From positions 62,001 to 126,000 of the forward strand of contig KN880451.1 in NCBI GenBank assembly GCA_000934385.1: a stretch of DNA of 64,000 nucleotides, in the 5' to 3' direction. The DNA comes from Cylindrobasidium torrendii FP15055 ss-10. Lineage: Eukaryota > Basidiomycota > Agaricomycetes > Agaricales > Physalacriaceae. Made by a program: the position numbers and the translations under genes. Positions 18,478 to 28,728 of this stretch are shown piece by piece (position 1 is the stretch's first letter; each line of letters opens with the position of its first letter). A model generated the notes under the pieces. It saw only the letters and a list, made by a program, of their open reading frames with translations, was not told where the DNA came from and did no database searches.

Positions 18478-19887
18478 TCAACCCATGTTCAAGAGAATAT
18501 CGTAATGACCAGGCCTACAGTGAACCGTCAGTTGCGAAAATCGATATGGGTGAGAAGTCGGACCTGTAAAGTAGGGTGATGGGCGTTAGCGTAGAGCCTT
18601 CTGGGTTTCTGAATTGCACAAAGTCGACCTGGCCGCTAGAATCACGGCCATCCAGGTATGCAACGTCAACGTTCAAACCAAGGGCCCTCGAAAGTGCCGT
18701 CATCTGGACGTGGTCTTCAAGAAGAGCATATCAGATTAACGAGAGAAGTCATGGAAATGCGGCTCTGACGAACCTGCCTCCTTCCCGACGGCCTCGATGA
18801 ACGCCTCGCAGAATTCTCTCACTTCCAGCGGCTCACCGATCTCTGGATGGAAAAGGAAAGGCGCAAACGCGTCTGGGTCAGCACGGACTTGTGCAGACTT
18901 GGCGAAGAGTCAAGGACCGTCACGTTCAGTAGACTGAATGGCATACCGTTAAGAGACGAAGGTAAACAACGATGGAATTAGATACTACGCCCAGGTTAGT
19001 AAAGCTGCCGAATTCGAGTACAAGTCAAGTCACCTTCCGGAGTCTGGAAAGACTGTAGGAGGGTAACAGTATCGAGGCGTTGGTGCGTAATTTCATTGGG
19101 TCTCAAGACGCGGAGCAGGAGCGATTCAAGCTCCTCGTAAAAATCTTGATAGACGATTTCCTGGAACCCAGCCTGTTCGAGCATGGGCTTTGTGTCTCTG
19201 AGTACTGTCAATGCTTTCTGTGCGGAATCGTCGGGCTGTATGGAGGACATAATTTGCTCGACATAGGCAAATGCGAGCGCTGAGCAACCAAAGTTAGGTA
19301 TAGCGTTCCACCTAATTGTGAGCTTACTTACAGCGGTAGAAACAGTCCCCATCACCTAGCAAAGGGTGAGTCAACATACGGTTGCGAGTGAGAATGTATA
19401 TACCTCTTGTTCGACGAATGTACTGGTAGCCCTTCTCGGTGAGCCAGTCAATTTGCTTTGTGAAGGCAGGATTGCCGTTCTCGTATTCGGCGCGAAGAGC
19501 AGAAATCGGAAGAAGCTGGTCAATCAAAGGTCGTTCGACATCTGACGCCTCGTCTAATAGAGACTAACACGAAGTGTAAGCAGTGGATTCAAAGTACTAC
19601 TATGCATCTCATTCACCTGGTTCAGTTCATAGACTTGGGCTGTGGTGAGCTGGGATAATTCTGATATGAATGTTCAAACAAGCTGGACTAAATCGACAGT
19701 GCTAAAAGCACACCTGTCGCTTCTGTAACGGGAACAGCGAGTGGCGGCGGCGGAGCATTGACATCGTCGACTGGAGGAAGAGCGGCGGGCTCTAGTTTGG
19801 CTGCAAGTAGACTGACATGAGCATCAACGACATGACATATGGAATAGACATATGCTCACGCGCAACCGGAGTTGTTATGTCGCTCAT
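18478..19887 (-). CDS. Ubiquitin thioesterase, otubain (OTUB1-like, peptidase C65)
   Basis: Cytosolic/nuclear cysteine protease that removes or blocks ubiquitin chains. The start is ATG 19885-19887 (MSDITTPVA) and the stop is TGA 18478-18480. Spliced exons read through a Pro/Ala-rich N-terminus, DQLLPISALRAEY, GYQYIRRTRG, then the catalytic DGDCFYR loop (Asp and Cys, near 19340), a helical arm (AFAYVEQI, LRDTKPMLEQAG), NSIVVYLRLLTSA, and EFCEAFIEAVGKE. The final exon, joined across a 49-nt intron, gives LLYRPGHYDILL with the catalytic His. About nine small introns are needed. The otubain triad and the order of motifs are complete, so the enzyme should be active. Confidence 0.9.
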
Positions 19888-20861
19888 GATGGTTCTTGAT
19901 CAATTGCGATTGTCATTTTAGGCGCGCGAACGCCCAGCGTCGGCAGATGCCGAAGAGCGCCACACAAGTCACGAACTCGCTTCCAAGGTTCATTTCTCCA
20001 CTTTCAGCCATCTAAAGATCAACAAGTCTAGTTTAGACTGCTGTATCTGCTTCATAGATGCCAACTAGAATGTTCCAGGACCATTATATGTGTTAGCCGC
20101 ACTAACAACGCCTTCGCGATTAAATGAACACGTTGTCCAGAAAAGGAAACATTGCGACTTGCTGCATAAGCTCGCCTCGTCTTTCGCTCTCCCCCTGAAA
20201 CTCAAGCTATCAGATAGACGCTGTGAAACAAAGAATGATGTGTACCATTGTCCAGCGAGTCAGAGACCCAAAAATCCAAGCCCCGACAATACCACATCTC
20301 TAAGTATGGTGGTACTTCGAAGTTCGAACGCACCCCATTTCAGACGGCCCGGGGCTCCTTTGTTCAATCACTTGAGATATCTCTAATCTATCATTGTCCA
20401 TGCACGCGATGGGGGGCTGTGCGACAGAACGACGATTGTTCTGAGGTTGTTATACTGCCGACACTACCCTGACACTTTTAGTCGAGAATGGAAGCAGCAG
20501 GCCCTGAATAACGAGGTCCAGGCGTGATAGTGCTGGTATTTAAGCCCCAGAGGCCAGAACTTTCTGGTTCCCAACGCACCTCAGCCGCGCCCCATACTTG
20601 CGGATCCTTTAAGCACCGCCGCTTTCGATCTGTTGCTCCGCTTTTCATTCGGACACATGCTGGCCAAAGGTCACACCTACACTACCACCACGGAAGAGCA
20701 ATCTGTCAAAGCCCATCTCCTTCCCAGCTCAACTTCTGCACTCCCGAGTTTCCCGACGCCTCAAATGCAGCTGTACTACCCTCTAATTTTGAGAGGAGAC
20801 AAGAGGGTATGCCTTTTCTTGGCGAAAATCCAGCACGAGCACTCAACGTCTTGTATAGAGC
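19888..20861. other. Intergenic region
   Basis: 974 bp. It holds the otubain promoter and probably the promoter of the small ORF at 20862; a TATA-like GTATTTAAG sits near 20533. Frames at 20090-20920 have no domain. A 5' exon of the small gene could be hidden here, but I cannot place it. Confidence 0.4.
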
Positions 20862-21353
20862 ATGCCCCCATCACCACCGTCTTCAGGGAACGAGTCCACC
20901 TTCAATCCCAATCCATGCATAATCCATCCCGCCCCGGGTGTCGAGGCGCGCGACTTTGCGTACGAGAACCACAGGTTCCGGTCTCCGGAGACATTCGACC
21001 CATTCCAAGCGTTATTCGAACTCTACAGACGACTCAACCAGCCCACTCTCACCGACTTCAACCCCAAGCGCCTGCACAGGCTCATCGAGAATGGTTATGT
21101 CCCCGAGGACGAGACGCTGGCCCGTCTCGTCGACGTCGATGTACGCCAATACCATGCGTACAGGAGTACTACACATCGAACGACTGAATCCTACATTCCC
21201 CTGCTACCCACCGGCCACGAAAGGGTGAAGGCATGGACAAAGCACGAGCGCGACGAGTTCTTCCAGGATTGCGCCAAGCTCTACATATTGAATCCCGAGG
21301 CGAGCAGCGGCAGTGGGTCACCATTATCTCGATGCTCACGACGTCGACGATAA
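20862..21353 (+). CDS. Hypothetical protein, 163 aa
   Basis: Uninterrupted frame from MPPSPPSSGNES to a basic Arg-rich end. It does not match a family that I know. Composition is protein-like: a central region with aromatic and charged residues (FDPFQALFELYRRLNQP, RLIENGYVPEDETLARLVDVD, VKAWTKHERDEFFQDCAKLYIL) that predicts amphipathic helices, flanked by Ser/Pro-rich ends. A TATA-like site lies about 330 bp upstream, so a 5' UTR exon is possible. The extreme C-terminus (SRCSRRRR) may be read-through of a missed intron. No signal peptide or membrane segment. Confidence 0.45.
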   Translation: MPPSPPSSGNESTFNPNPCIIHPAPGVEARDFAYENHRFRSPETFDPFQALFELYRRLNQPTLTDFNPKRLHRLIENGYVPEDETLARLVDVDVRQYHAYRSTTHRTTESYIPLLPTGHERVKAWTKHERDEFFQDCAKLYILNPEASSGSGSPLSRCSRRRR

Positions 21354-21446
21354 ACTCTGCACACCCTCGAACGCTGTATCATCTTAATTGTCGTGTATCT
21401 ACTCGTTATTAGGGCTTTGGTTATTATACGGTATTACTATTATTTG

Positions 21447-21476
21447 CATACATACTTCCATACATACATACATACT
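21447..21476. repeat. CATA microsatellite
   Basis: Imperfect run of CATA/TACA units in the short gap after the 163-aa ORF. Confidence 0.7.
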
Positions 21477-21603
21477 ACCATCGGGACTTTCGAGCATTAA
21501 CGTTAACATTTCGGGACAGACAATGTATCGGTACATATTGTAAGTATTTCAAGGGGACTCCGCGGCGACAGGGAATGGAAGCATGCCGCGTCCTGCGGCC
21601 GGT

Positions 21604-23759
21604 TTACAAGGGACTGACATTTTCGACCCCATCTCGCGAGCACCCCACCATATGCTTCCAAATGGGTGCCACACCCTCTTCTTCACAGCCGACTTGTAGT
21701 CCATTGTCCTTCAGGATAAAGTACTCGCGTCCCGGGGTCTGCACGATGGCCAAAGCGGGATGAAGTGGCCTCCCTTTACTCGCTGTGACGTGAACGCTTT
21801 CTACAAGATGGTGTCTTGTAGTAAACAGTTAGGATCTATTGCGACACCTCACATGGGACCGTCATACTCACGTTGGTAAAAACAGGTTGACAGTAGGGTT
21901 TTTCTTCTTTCCGCCTGGAGCCCAGCCCGGCGCGCTGAGTTCGCCTGCGAAGTCCTGCTCCATTTGCGTCTGTGACTTCCACTGGCCGCTGAGACTGTCG
22001 GCCGGTCAGGCATTTGAGACATACGAACAAAAAGAGGTGCACCTATTCGCCACCACACAGGCGAAGACGTATCTTTGGGCGATGACCTCTTTGACAGCGC
22101 CTAGTTGACCTTCGTGTCGAATCTGCTTGAGCCAGTGCCGACCAATCCCACGGTCGTATTCTTCATGATTCGGCCAGGCGATATGATCCAATAAAGCTTT
22201 TGGCGTCGTTTTGTTCACGGACACCGACGTTACGAGACGTTCCAAGATATAGCCTGACCAATCCGCGCGCAAGTCAATCTTCTGATCTGCGAAGTTGCTG
22301 TTGTTGGCATCCTCAGCTGGATTCGGTCGTCCAATTGGCTCGCATGTCGCTTCAAGAACATGGAATGTTTCAACGACCGAGCCATTTTTCAACTTCACTG
22401 ACCACACCTCTCCCGGTACGACCTCTTGTACATCGATGATTTGTACAGCCCAAGGGGTGTCCTGACCGACAGAGACAACAAAGAACAGACGCGTAAGGAG
22501 GAACCTAAAAAGATCAACCTACAACCTATGCCAAACCAACGCATAGACTGCACCTTAACGCTATAGTGACTTGTTTCTCGTGATCCGGGTTGGTCCAAAG
22601 TCGAGATGTAATCACCTCGCGACCTTCAAAGACAGTAGAGAGGAACGAAGACCGGTATTTCGCAGCACGTTCAGTAAGTTCTCTTTGGCGCTGGCGCAGG
22701 TATGGCCACATATTGGTCATGCGTTCGTTGTAAGATTGGCGAATGGCGTCGAGGCGGGCACCAGGGAAATCGCGTCGGAGACGAAAGAAGGCAGACAAGT
22801 AGACTGGGCAACTCATCAGCAAGACGCGCACTCAATGGGAAATGATAGTGACCTGCGTAGCGAAAGGTTTTCGAGACGCATATACACTGAGCAAGATCGG
22901 ATTCGGCGACACGGCTGAGCATGAGAGCGTATCGATCCACATTTCTGCGCTGAGAGAGAGCTGGAGGTCGAGATATGTTTTCAAGGGTCACTGTTATCAC
23001 GTCTGGGAAGTCTAAATGGTAGACCGAGCGGGCTTGTTCTGAGTAAGACAGTTTGAGAGGCGGCGAAGATGTCGGTTTTGGTTTTTTGACTGCAGGAGGC
23101 AAGAAGCGTCGGCCAGTAGTCGGTAGTGGCTTCGAGGTAGAGAGGACTTTGGCCTTGTGTGGAGGTTCAGACGCGTTTGGTGCCGCGGACGGTAAGGACG
23201 CCAGGGCTTGAGAATTTCGGTTTGGGAGGATTGTTCGTGCCGCAGGGACGTCGCTTGCAGTGCCTGTCTTGGGTTTTTTCGTGACCACAGAATGGTGGGT
23301 CTGAGCGGCCCTCTTGGCTGGTATAGTGCGTGTTGTAGCATCTGGAGTGGGCGTCGAGTTTCTGAACGATGTGTGGGATCTGGAGACCGTAGAGGAGGGC
23401 GGAGGAGAGCGTTGCGAGACAAGTGGTTGGCACGGAGCATTGGCAGGCGAGACGACAGCAAGTGAATCGGGCGAAGATAAAAGCATGAGATAGGAAGACG
23501 ATGGAGCAGCAGTGTTCACGGGAGTTTGAGATGAATTTGTGTTTGCTTTGAAAAGGGACATTACTGGCGTTGCAAGCCTCAAGGATTCCTTCCTAGTCTT
23601 AGTGGGGGCACGGGCGCTGCTTGAGGGACCATCCAGAAGCTTTTGGATAAGGTCGCTTTTCTTTGCCTTGGAGAACCCGGTGATGTTGCGGTCCCTGCAT
23701 AGCGCCTTGAGTTCGGCAACCTTGAGGCCATCCAGCTCGGTGGCAGTCGGGCTTTGCAT
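21604..23759 (-). CDS. SAP-domain protein with large uncharacterised C-terminal region
   Basis: The likely start is ATG 23757-23759 (MQSPTATELDGL), because the SAP motif (LKVAELKALCRDRNITGFSKAKKSDLIQKLL, residues about 11-45) follows at once; an in-frame upstream ATG at 23960 also exists. SAP motifs bind AT-rich DNA or RNA. Next comes a disordered Ser/Thr/Pro/Lys-rich stretch with a nuclear-localisation-like KKPKTG. A folded C-terminal half begins near YHLDFPDVITVTLENI, with four or five short introns and blocks such as FPGARLDAIRQSYNERMTNM, GEVWSVKLKNGSVVETFHVLEATCEP and LDHIAWPNHEEYDRGIGRHWL. It ends at the stop 21604-21606. I do not recognise this half. A nuclear role is inferred from the SAP motif only. 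Confidence 0.7.
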
Positions 23760-24335
23760 AGTCTTGAATACGCGTGAGATTGGACCTGCGATGGCGTTCG
23801 GCGGAAGAGCGTGTTGTTTGGCATTGTCTTGCGCCGATCGCGTTGTGGGGTAAGCAGCGCCAGTCCTTACTAGTTTGGCTGCGATCCAGTATACTGGTGG
23901 ATTTCTGCCGACCTCTGCGCATCCATCTGGCGAAGCGCGAAGGAATACTGCGCAATGCACCAGAACTATGAAACGATTAATTGTGACGGGCGCTCAGCGA
24001 CAGAGCTTCAAGTTGAAGGATTCCGCAGTGCAGACGACAGGATCGCACACACTACTGTCATGGACTGAAGTGGTGGTAGGTCGTCTCCGTGGTCGCCGTG
24101 TGAGCATTGCCAACGTGCCGTCAATGACAGGTTGGGCCTCAGTCCAGCAGGTGGCTCTCCAGGCGGGCTGTGCATGATGCTCACCACGCCACTTATCGCG
24201 GCGTCCTCTGACAGGCTGTGCTTGTTTTGATGTTACATCTTGGTAACAGCTACGCTCCAAAGACGGCGATATAGACTAGCACACAGAGCATATATAAAGC
24301 CCTGTATTGGAACAGCAGACTCCCTCCAAACGATT
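23760..24335. other. Divergent intergenic region
   Basis: 576 bp between two divergent starts. It holds the TATA box for the DUF6593 gene. The in-frame N-terminal extension of the SAP gene (to 23960) also falls here. Nothing else seen. Confidence 0.45.
24291..24298 (+). promoter_or_regulatory. TATA box of the DUF6593 gene
   Basis: TATATAAA, 38 bp upstream of the ATG at 24336. The short distance implies a very short 5' leader. Confidence 0.6.
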
Positions 24336-25152
24336 ATGCATCTCTACCTTTCAGACACCCGGATTGCCAACTGCACCTATACGACAGCCGAAGGCCAACC
24401 GCTATATGAGGCGAAGACGAAATTCTCGCTGAGCGCTGGTGCCAGTAAAACCACGCTTACGAGGAACGGGACATTGGTGTCCACAATAACATGGAAGAAG
24501 CGAGGATCCCCGAGAATCGAATTTGCGGGCGCGAGCGAGTTCAAGTCCAAGGATTTCTTCAACAAGGGGAAGCACAAAGGGTCAGCATCGTATTTCAAAC
24601 AGCCTAATACGCCCCCACTGACAGACGAGTCTTACAGCGAATCTGTATTCCGCGGCCCAGACGGCGTAGAATACAAATGGATCGCTGCACGCAAGCACCC
24701 CCTCGAGGCGAGCCAAAGCCAATCATTTACAAGGCGCAATGGACTGACAAAATAAACAGCTAGTAAGAGGGGGAACATTCCGAGATACACAACTCGTCAA
24801 GTTCCATCCTAGGCGTTCGCGAATTTTGCACAAATCAGAGCCTGCGTATCTGGAAGTCCTACCAGAAGCACCGCAAATCCTGGACACGGTGTTGACTACA
24901 TTCATCTTCCTGGAGTACATCAGAGAAGAAAAGAGGAAGAGAAATGAGATAATCGAATTTGAGCTCGAATTTGCGTTGGACATCTTGGGAGGGGGAGATT
25001 CGGGAGATTCTGGCGGCGGCACTGACGGTGGAGGCGGTGGAGATGGCGGAGGCGGCGATGGAGGAGGAGGTGGAGGAGGCGATGGTGGAGGAGGCGGTGG
25101 TGGTGGTGGTGGTGGCGATGGAGGCGGCGGTGGGGGAGGAGGAGGTTCGTGA
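24336..25152 (+). CDS. DUF6593-type protein with Gly/Asp-rich tail
   Basis: The N-terminus (MHLYLSDTRIANCTYTTAEGQPLYE) and the following beta-rich pattern with TITWKK and YKWIAARKH match the basidiomycete DUF6593 family, whose function is unknown. Exon 1 is 24336-24707. Frame continuity to the next segment (LVRGGTFRDTQLVKFHPRR) requires a 52-nt intron 24708-24759 with a GC donor (GAG|gcgagc) and a normal branch site (ctgac) before AG. Exon 2 runs to 25152. After the conserved LDTVLTTFIFLEYIREEKRKR helix the protein ends in about 54 residues made almost only of Gly with periodic Asp. The antisense strand of this tail reads as polyproline, which is a shadow. The tail may be a real low-complexity extension or a repeat expansion. 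Confidence 0.75.
24991..25149 (+). repeat. GGN-repeat encoding the Gly/Asp tail
   Basis: Purine-rich GGN trinucleotide tract with GAT at intervals, inside the last exon of the DUF6593 gene. Such tracts are prone to slippage and should vary between strains. Confidence 0.8.
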
Positions 25153-25273
25153 ACCATGATACATTGAATTTACATAATCACTCACGAAGTGGCGTGCCGA
25201 CGGCAATCAATCAAACTGATCGAAATGCATTTTGATATTTTTTCGCTGTTTTGTTCCTCCTCATCTTGCTTTG

Positions 25274-28128
25274 ATGTCGCACACTCAACATCCTCGGCGA
25301 GGGTCACCCGGACCAGCACAAATAGCCACACCAGCACCTACCTCTTTCTCTGCTCGCTTAATTGTGAAGCATATCCCGGCGTATCTCAAACCTGAAGACC
25401 TGCGACAACATTTCGAGCAACCCGGCAGGCCCGAGGGAACTATCACCGATGTGAAAGTTGCCCACAAGCAAGACGGGACATCACGTCGCTTTGGTTTCAT
25501 AGGTTTCAAAACCGACGCTGAGGCAGCCGCTGCTCAGCGATGGTTCGACAAAACTTTTATTGGCTCGACAAGAATATCTGTCAGTGCCATTGAGGTGAGT
25601 CTTTTGGCGCTTCGCACAAAGATCTACAATAACGCCAGACGAGTTCTAGGGCGCGAAAGACGCTCCTGCACCACGACCCAACAAACGCCGTCGAGTAGAA
25701 GAGACTACCAATGTCAATACCCACAGCGCGCCTCGCACACCCGTCACCCAGCCAGACGCGAAATCCAGCGACAACAAGCTTGACGAATTCCTCCAAGTCA
25801 TGCAGCCACGCAGTGCAACCGCTCCTTCATGGGCAAACGAGCCACAACCTAGCATTCCGGCCTCTGTGACTGCCGTCGACACTGTAATGGCTGAACCCTC
25901 CGAGGATGACGCACCAAATCCTGAGGGTATGTCGGATTTGGATTGGATGCGACAACGCATGTCCAAGAAAGTGGACGAAACTATCGAGGAGAAAGCATTC
26001 GAGCAGTCAGATGATGAAGATACGGAACGTCTAGCTCCCGTGCGTCACTAGCCTGTAACTTGGCGTTGTGCTAAATCAACCAAGGTTGTTGCCGTTGATG
26101 AGACGAACGCCTCGAAGGACCCAACCACAGAGTCCATACTTCAGACCTCGCGTCTCTTCGTCCGCAACCTTACCTTCTCGTGCACCGAGGATGAGCTACG
26201 CGACCTGTTTGCCACATACGGCCCAATTTCTCAGGTATGTCTTTTGATCCTTGTTCATCATTGGCACGTCTCCCCTCGTGATGATTCAATGTATAGGGAC
26301 ATCAGACTCTTCGGAGAATGTTGATCCATTTGGAAACCGATAGTAGAAATATTTTCTGAACACTCCTCCCCTCGCTTCATTCTCCGTGCTGCAGCTAACA
26401 GTCTGCAGGTGATTACATTTCCGATTTGTACATGATGACAAACACATAGGGACATCAGACTCTCGAGAATGCTGATGAACCATGGAATAGATAGTATAAA
26501 TTACTGACTCTTCTCTATGGCCGTCTTTCCCTCTTCGCGCTTGCTGACATCGCGCCAGGTTCACATACCTTTGGACGCAGTCACCAAGAACGTCAAGGGA
26601 ATGGCATATGTCACTTTTGCGCGCGCTCAAGATGCCGTCAACGCGTACGAGGGATTGGACCGACGTTCGTTTCAAGGACGGCTTCTGCATATACTACCGG
26701 CCGTTGACAGGAAGGGGGCCATCAGTGCTGAGGGAGAGGACGGCAAGAAGCGCTCGTTAAAGAGTGAGCGAGCGGCGAAACGCAAGTCAACGGCGGGTCA
26801 GACTTTCAATTGGAGTATGTTGTACATGAACGTACGTGGTGTTTATAGTATGGAATCTATGTTGCTTAAACACAAGCGCAGAGCGACGCCGTAGCGTCGT
26901 CTATCGCGGATCGTATGAACGTCGCCAAGTCCGACATTTTGAATCCGGAGGATTCAGGCAATGCCGCAGTCAAGCTCGCACTCGCAGAAACACACATTAT
27001 CCAAGAAACCAAGGCCTATCTTGAGTCACAGGGAGTTGTTCTTTCTGCCTTTGCGTCTCCGGCGCGCTCCAATACAACAATCCTTGTCAAGAACATACCG
27101 TATGGCACCACCGAAGAGCAAATACGCGAACTTTTCGAGCCTCACGGAGCTTTGAATCGTGTCATTGTTCCTCCTTCCGGTACCATTGCGGTGGTAGACT
27201 TCGACCGTCCCGCCGATGCTAAAGATGCATTCCGCGCCGTTGCCTATCGAAGGCTTGGGAGCTCTGTTATCTACCTCGAGAAGGGGCCGTTGGACGTTCT
27301 CACCGATGCACCTGCCCCCGCTCCGGCGTCTGCCCAGATCCACGTTTCGTCCAACCATGCTATTACCATTCCGGAGCAAGCCACTCAAGACGACGATGTT
27401 TCGCTTTCTGCTGGAACAACTTTGTTTGTCAAGAATCTTGCTTTCTCGACGACGGCGGAGCGAATGAACCAGGTCTTCAAGAACTTGCCCTCGTTCGCAT
27501 TCGCTCGCGTGCAGACGAAGCCAGACCCCAAGAAGCCTGGGGCCCGTTTGAGTATGGGCTATGGCTTTGTTGGATTCAAGGATTTGGAGGGCGCGCAGAA
27601 AGCCATGACGAGCATGCAGAATTTCAACCTGGACGGCCATGCCCTACACATCAAGTTCGCTGGACGTGGTACCGAGAACGACAAGCCCGATGATAGTGCC
27701 AAGTCCAAAAGTCGGACAACGAAGATGCTCGTCAAGAACATACCATTCGAGGCGACGAAGAAAGACATTCGCGAGTTGTTTGGGTGCGTTATAAGAGTCT
27801 ACTCAAGAACGTATTGCTCATCGGGTTTTCCAGTGCTCATGGCCAACTCAAGTCTGTGCGGCTTCCGAAGAAATTCGACTCGAAGACTCGCGGATTTGCA
27901 TTTTTGGATTTTGCGTCCCGAACGGAGGCAGAGAACGCGTACGCGGCTCTTCGTCACACGCATTTGCTGGGTCGTCATCTAGTTTTGCAATGGGCGGAGG
28001 AAGGAGATCAAGACCTGGACGCTTTGCGCAAAAAGGCTGGCGTTGGGTTTGGAGATGGTAAACCGATGCCCGGGCGTAAGCGCAAACTGGAGATGGAGTC
28101 TGGAGATCCTGCCGACGATGACGACTAG
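25274..28128 (+). CDS. MRD1: Multiple RNA-binding domain protein 1 (rRNA processing)
   Basis: Nucleolar protein of the small-subunit processome that binds pre-rRNA and helps release the 18S precursor (known for yeast Mrd1). The start is ATG 25274 (MSHTQHPRRG). Five RRMs are visible in order: RRM1 (ARLIVKHIP, RRFGFIGF), RRM2 (SRLFVRNLTFS, GMAYVTFARA), RRM3 (TTILVKNIPYG, less conserved RNP1 TIAVVDFDR), RRM4 (TTLFVKNLAFS, GYGFVGFKD), RRM5 (TKMLVKNIPFE, RGFAFLDFAS). A helical linker with SIADRMNVAKSDIL lies between RRM2 and RRM3, as in the family. Short introns split the gene, and the one inside RRM2 is exceptional: 324 nt (26235-26558) and internally duplicated. The protein ends in an acidic DDDD tail. 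Confidence 0.95.
26235..26558 (+). repeat. Internally duplicated intron in MRD1
   Basis: A 324-nt intron between SQ and VHIP of RRM2, where most other introns here are near 50 nt. It holds two diverged tandem units. The shared core ATAGGGACATCAGACTCT starts at 26293 and again at 26446, 153 bp apart, and similarity continues through GAGAATG(T/C)TGAT and GATAGTA(G/T)AAAT. The first unit ends GTCTGCAG followed by GT (26408/26409), so each unit carries its own GT and AG ends. Confidence 0.7.
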
Positions 28129-28557
28129 TCCCAATCGATTGTATCAAGTACGATTGTATCCACGCAATGTACTCCCGCGGATGATTTTGTAGCAACAGCA
28201 TCGGCCAGAGAATGCAGGCCAGCCTCGGGGACTTCATGTCTTATTGTGTGATCCTGCTGCTCGTGTCTATCGCGATCACATGTGGCCGGAGCAAGGCGCC
28301 TTTATTGTTGTCGGCGGGATGCGCGGCGATGAAGGGCACTACAATGTCTCAATTGGGCCTGAACAATAACTTGACTAAGGCGGTGCTCAGAGTCAAATTC
28401 ACTGGAACGCTGGGCCTCTCGGTCTTGGTTGGATTGCTATAAATGCGTGAGGTGAAGAATCGGCTCCCTCAGATAAACCAACCCCCCACCTAAACCGCAT
28501 CGAGAAACTCAAGCCAATCACCCCACCAACACTACCAACCACACTCGATCTCTCACC
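28129..28557 (+). promoter_or_regulatory. Promoter region of the CaaX peptide gene
   Basis: 429 bp with no gene. TATAAA at 28438-28443 lies 115-120 bp before the ATG at 28558, and the leader is CA-rich and ends in a strong CACCATGG context. Three HMG-box core motifs (ATTGT/ACAAT) occur at 28314-28318, 28341-28345 and 28363-28367. HMG factors regulate fungal pheromone genes, but a 5-bp core is weak evidence. Confidence 0.45.
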
Positions 28558-28728
28558 ATGGATAGCTTTACAGAGCTATACTCTATCCCCAACACAGCAC
28601 AACAAGTCGAGGGCATAATGCTCGATGTCCCCTGCGACTCGAATCCACCCACATGCGGAGAGGACATCGGGTCAGAGGGCAGCAGAAGAGTGGAGGAATG
28701 CGCTGGAATCAACTGCATAATAGCTTGA
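28558..28728 (+). CDS. Probable lipopeptide mating pheromone precursor (CaaX peptide)
   Basis: Single-exon frame of 56 residues. It begins MDSFTELYS, as many mushroom B-locus pheromone precursors begin MDxFT or similar, and ends in Cys-Ile-Ile-Ala directly before TGA (28726-28728), a canonical CaaX box for farnesylation, aaX cleavage and carboxymethylation. The acidic, Ser/Pro-rich body and a charged RRVEE stretch 9-13 residues before the end fit a precursor trimmed to a mature peptide of about 9-13 residues containing CAGINC. A TATA box and a strong start context support expression. No seven-TM STE3-type receptor gene is in the window, so this may be an orphan pheromone-like gene outside the mating-type locus. 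Alternatively it is another small prenylated protein. Confidence 0.72.
   Translation: MDSFTELYSIPNTAQQVEGIMLDVPCDSNPPTCGEDIGSEGSRRVEECAGINCIIA

Noticed and set aside
23760..23960. Upstream in-frame Met for the SAP protein
   Set aside because: The extension has no conserved features and the SAP motif follows directly after the Met at 23759; kept only as an alternative.
24723..25157. Minus-strand frame with long polyproline and a companion Ser/Thr-rich frame
   Set aside because: It is the antisense of the Gly/Asp GGN tract in the DUF6593 gene; the sense frame has the conserved domain.
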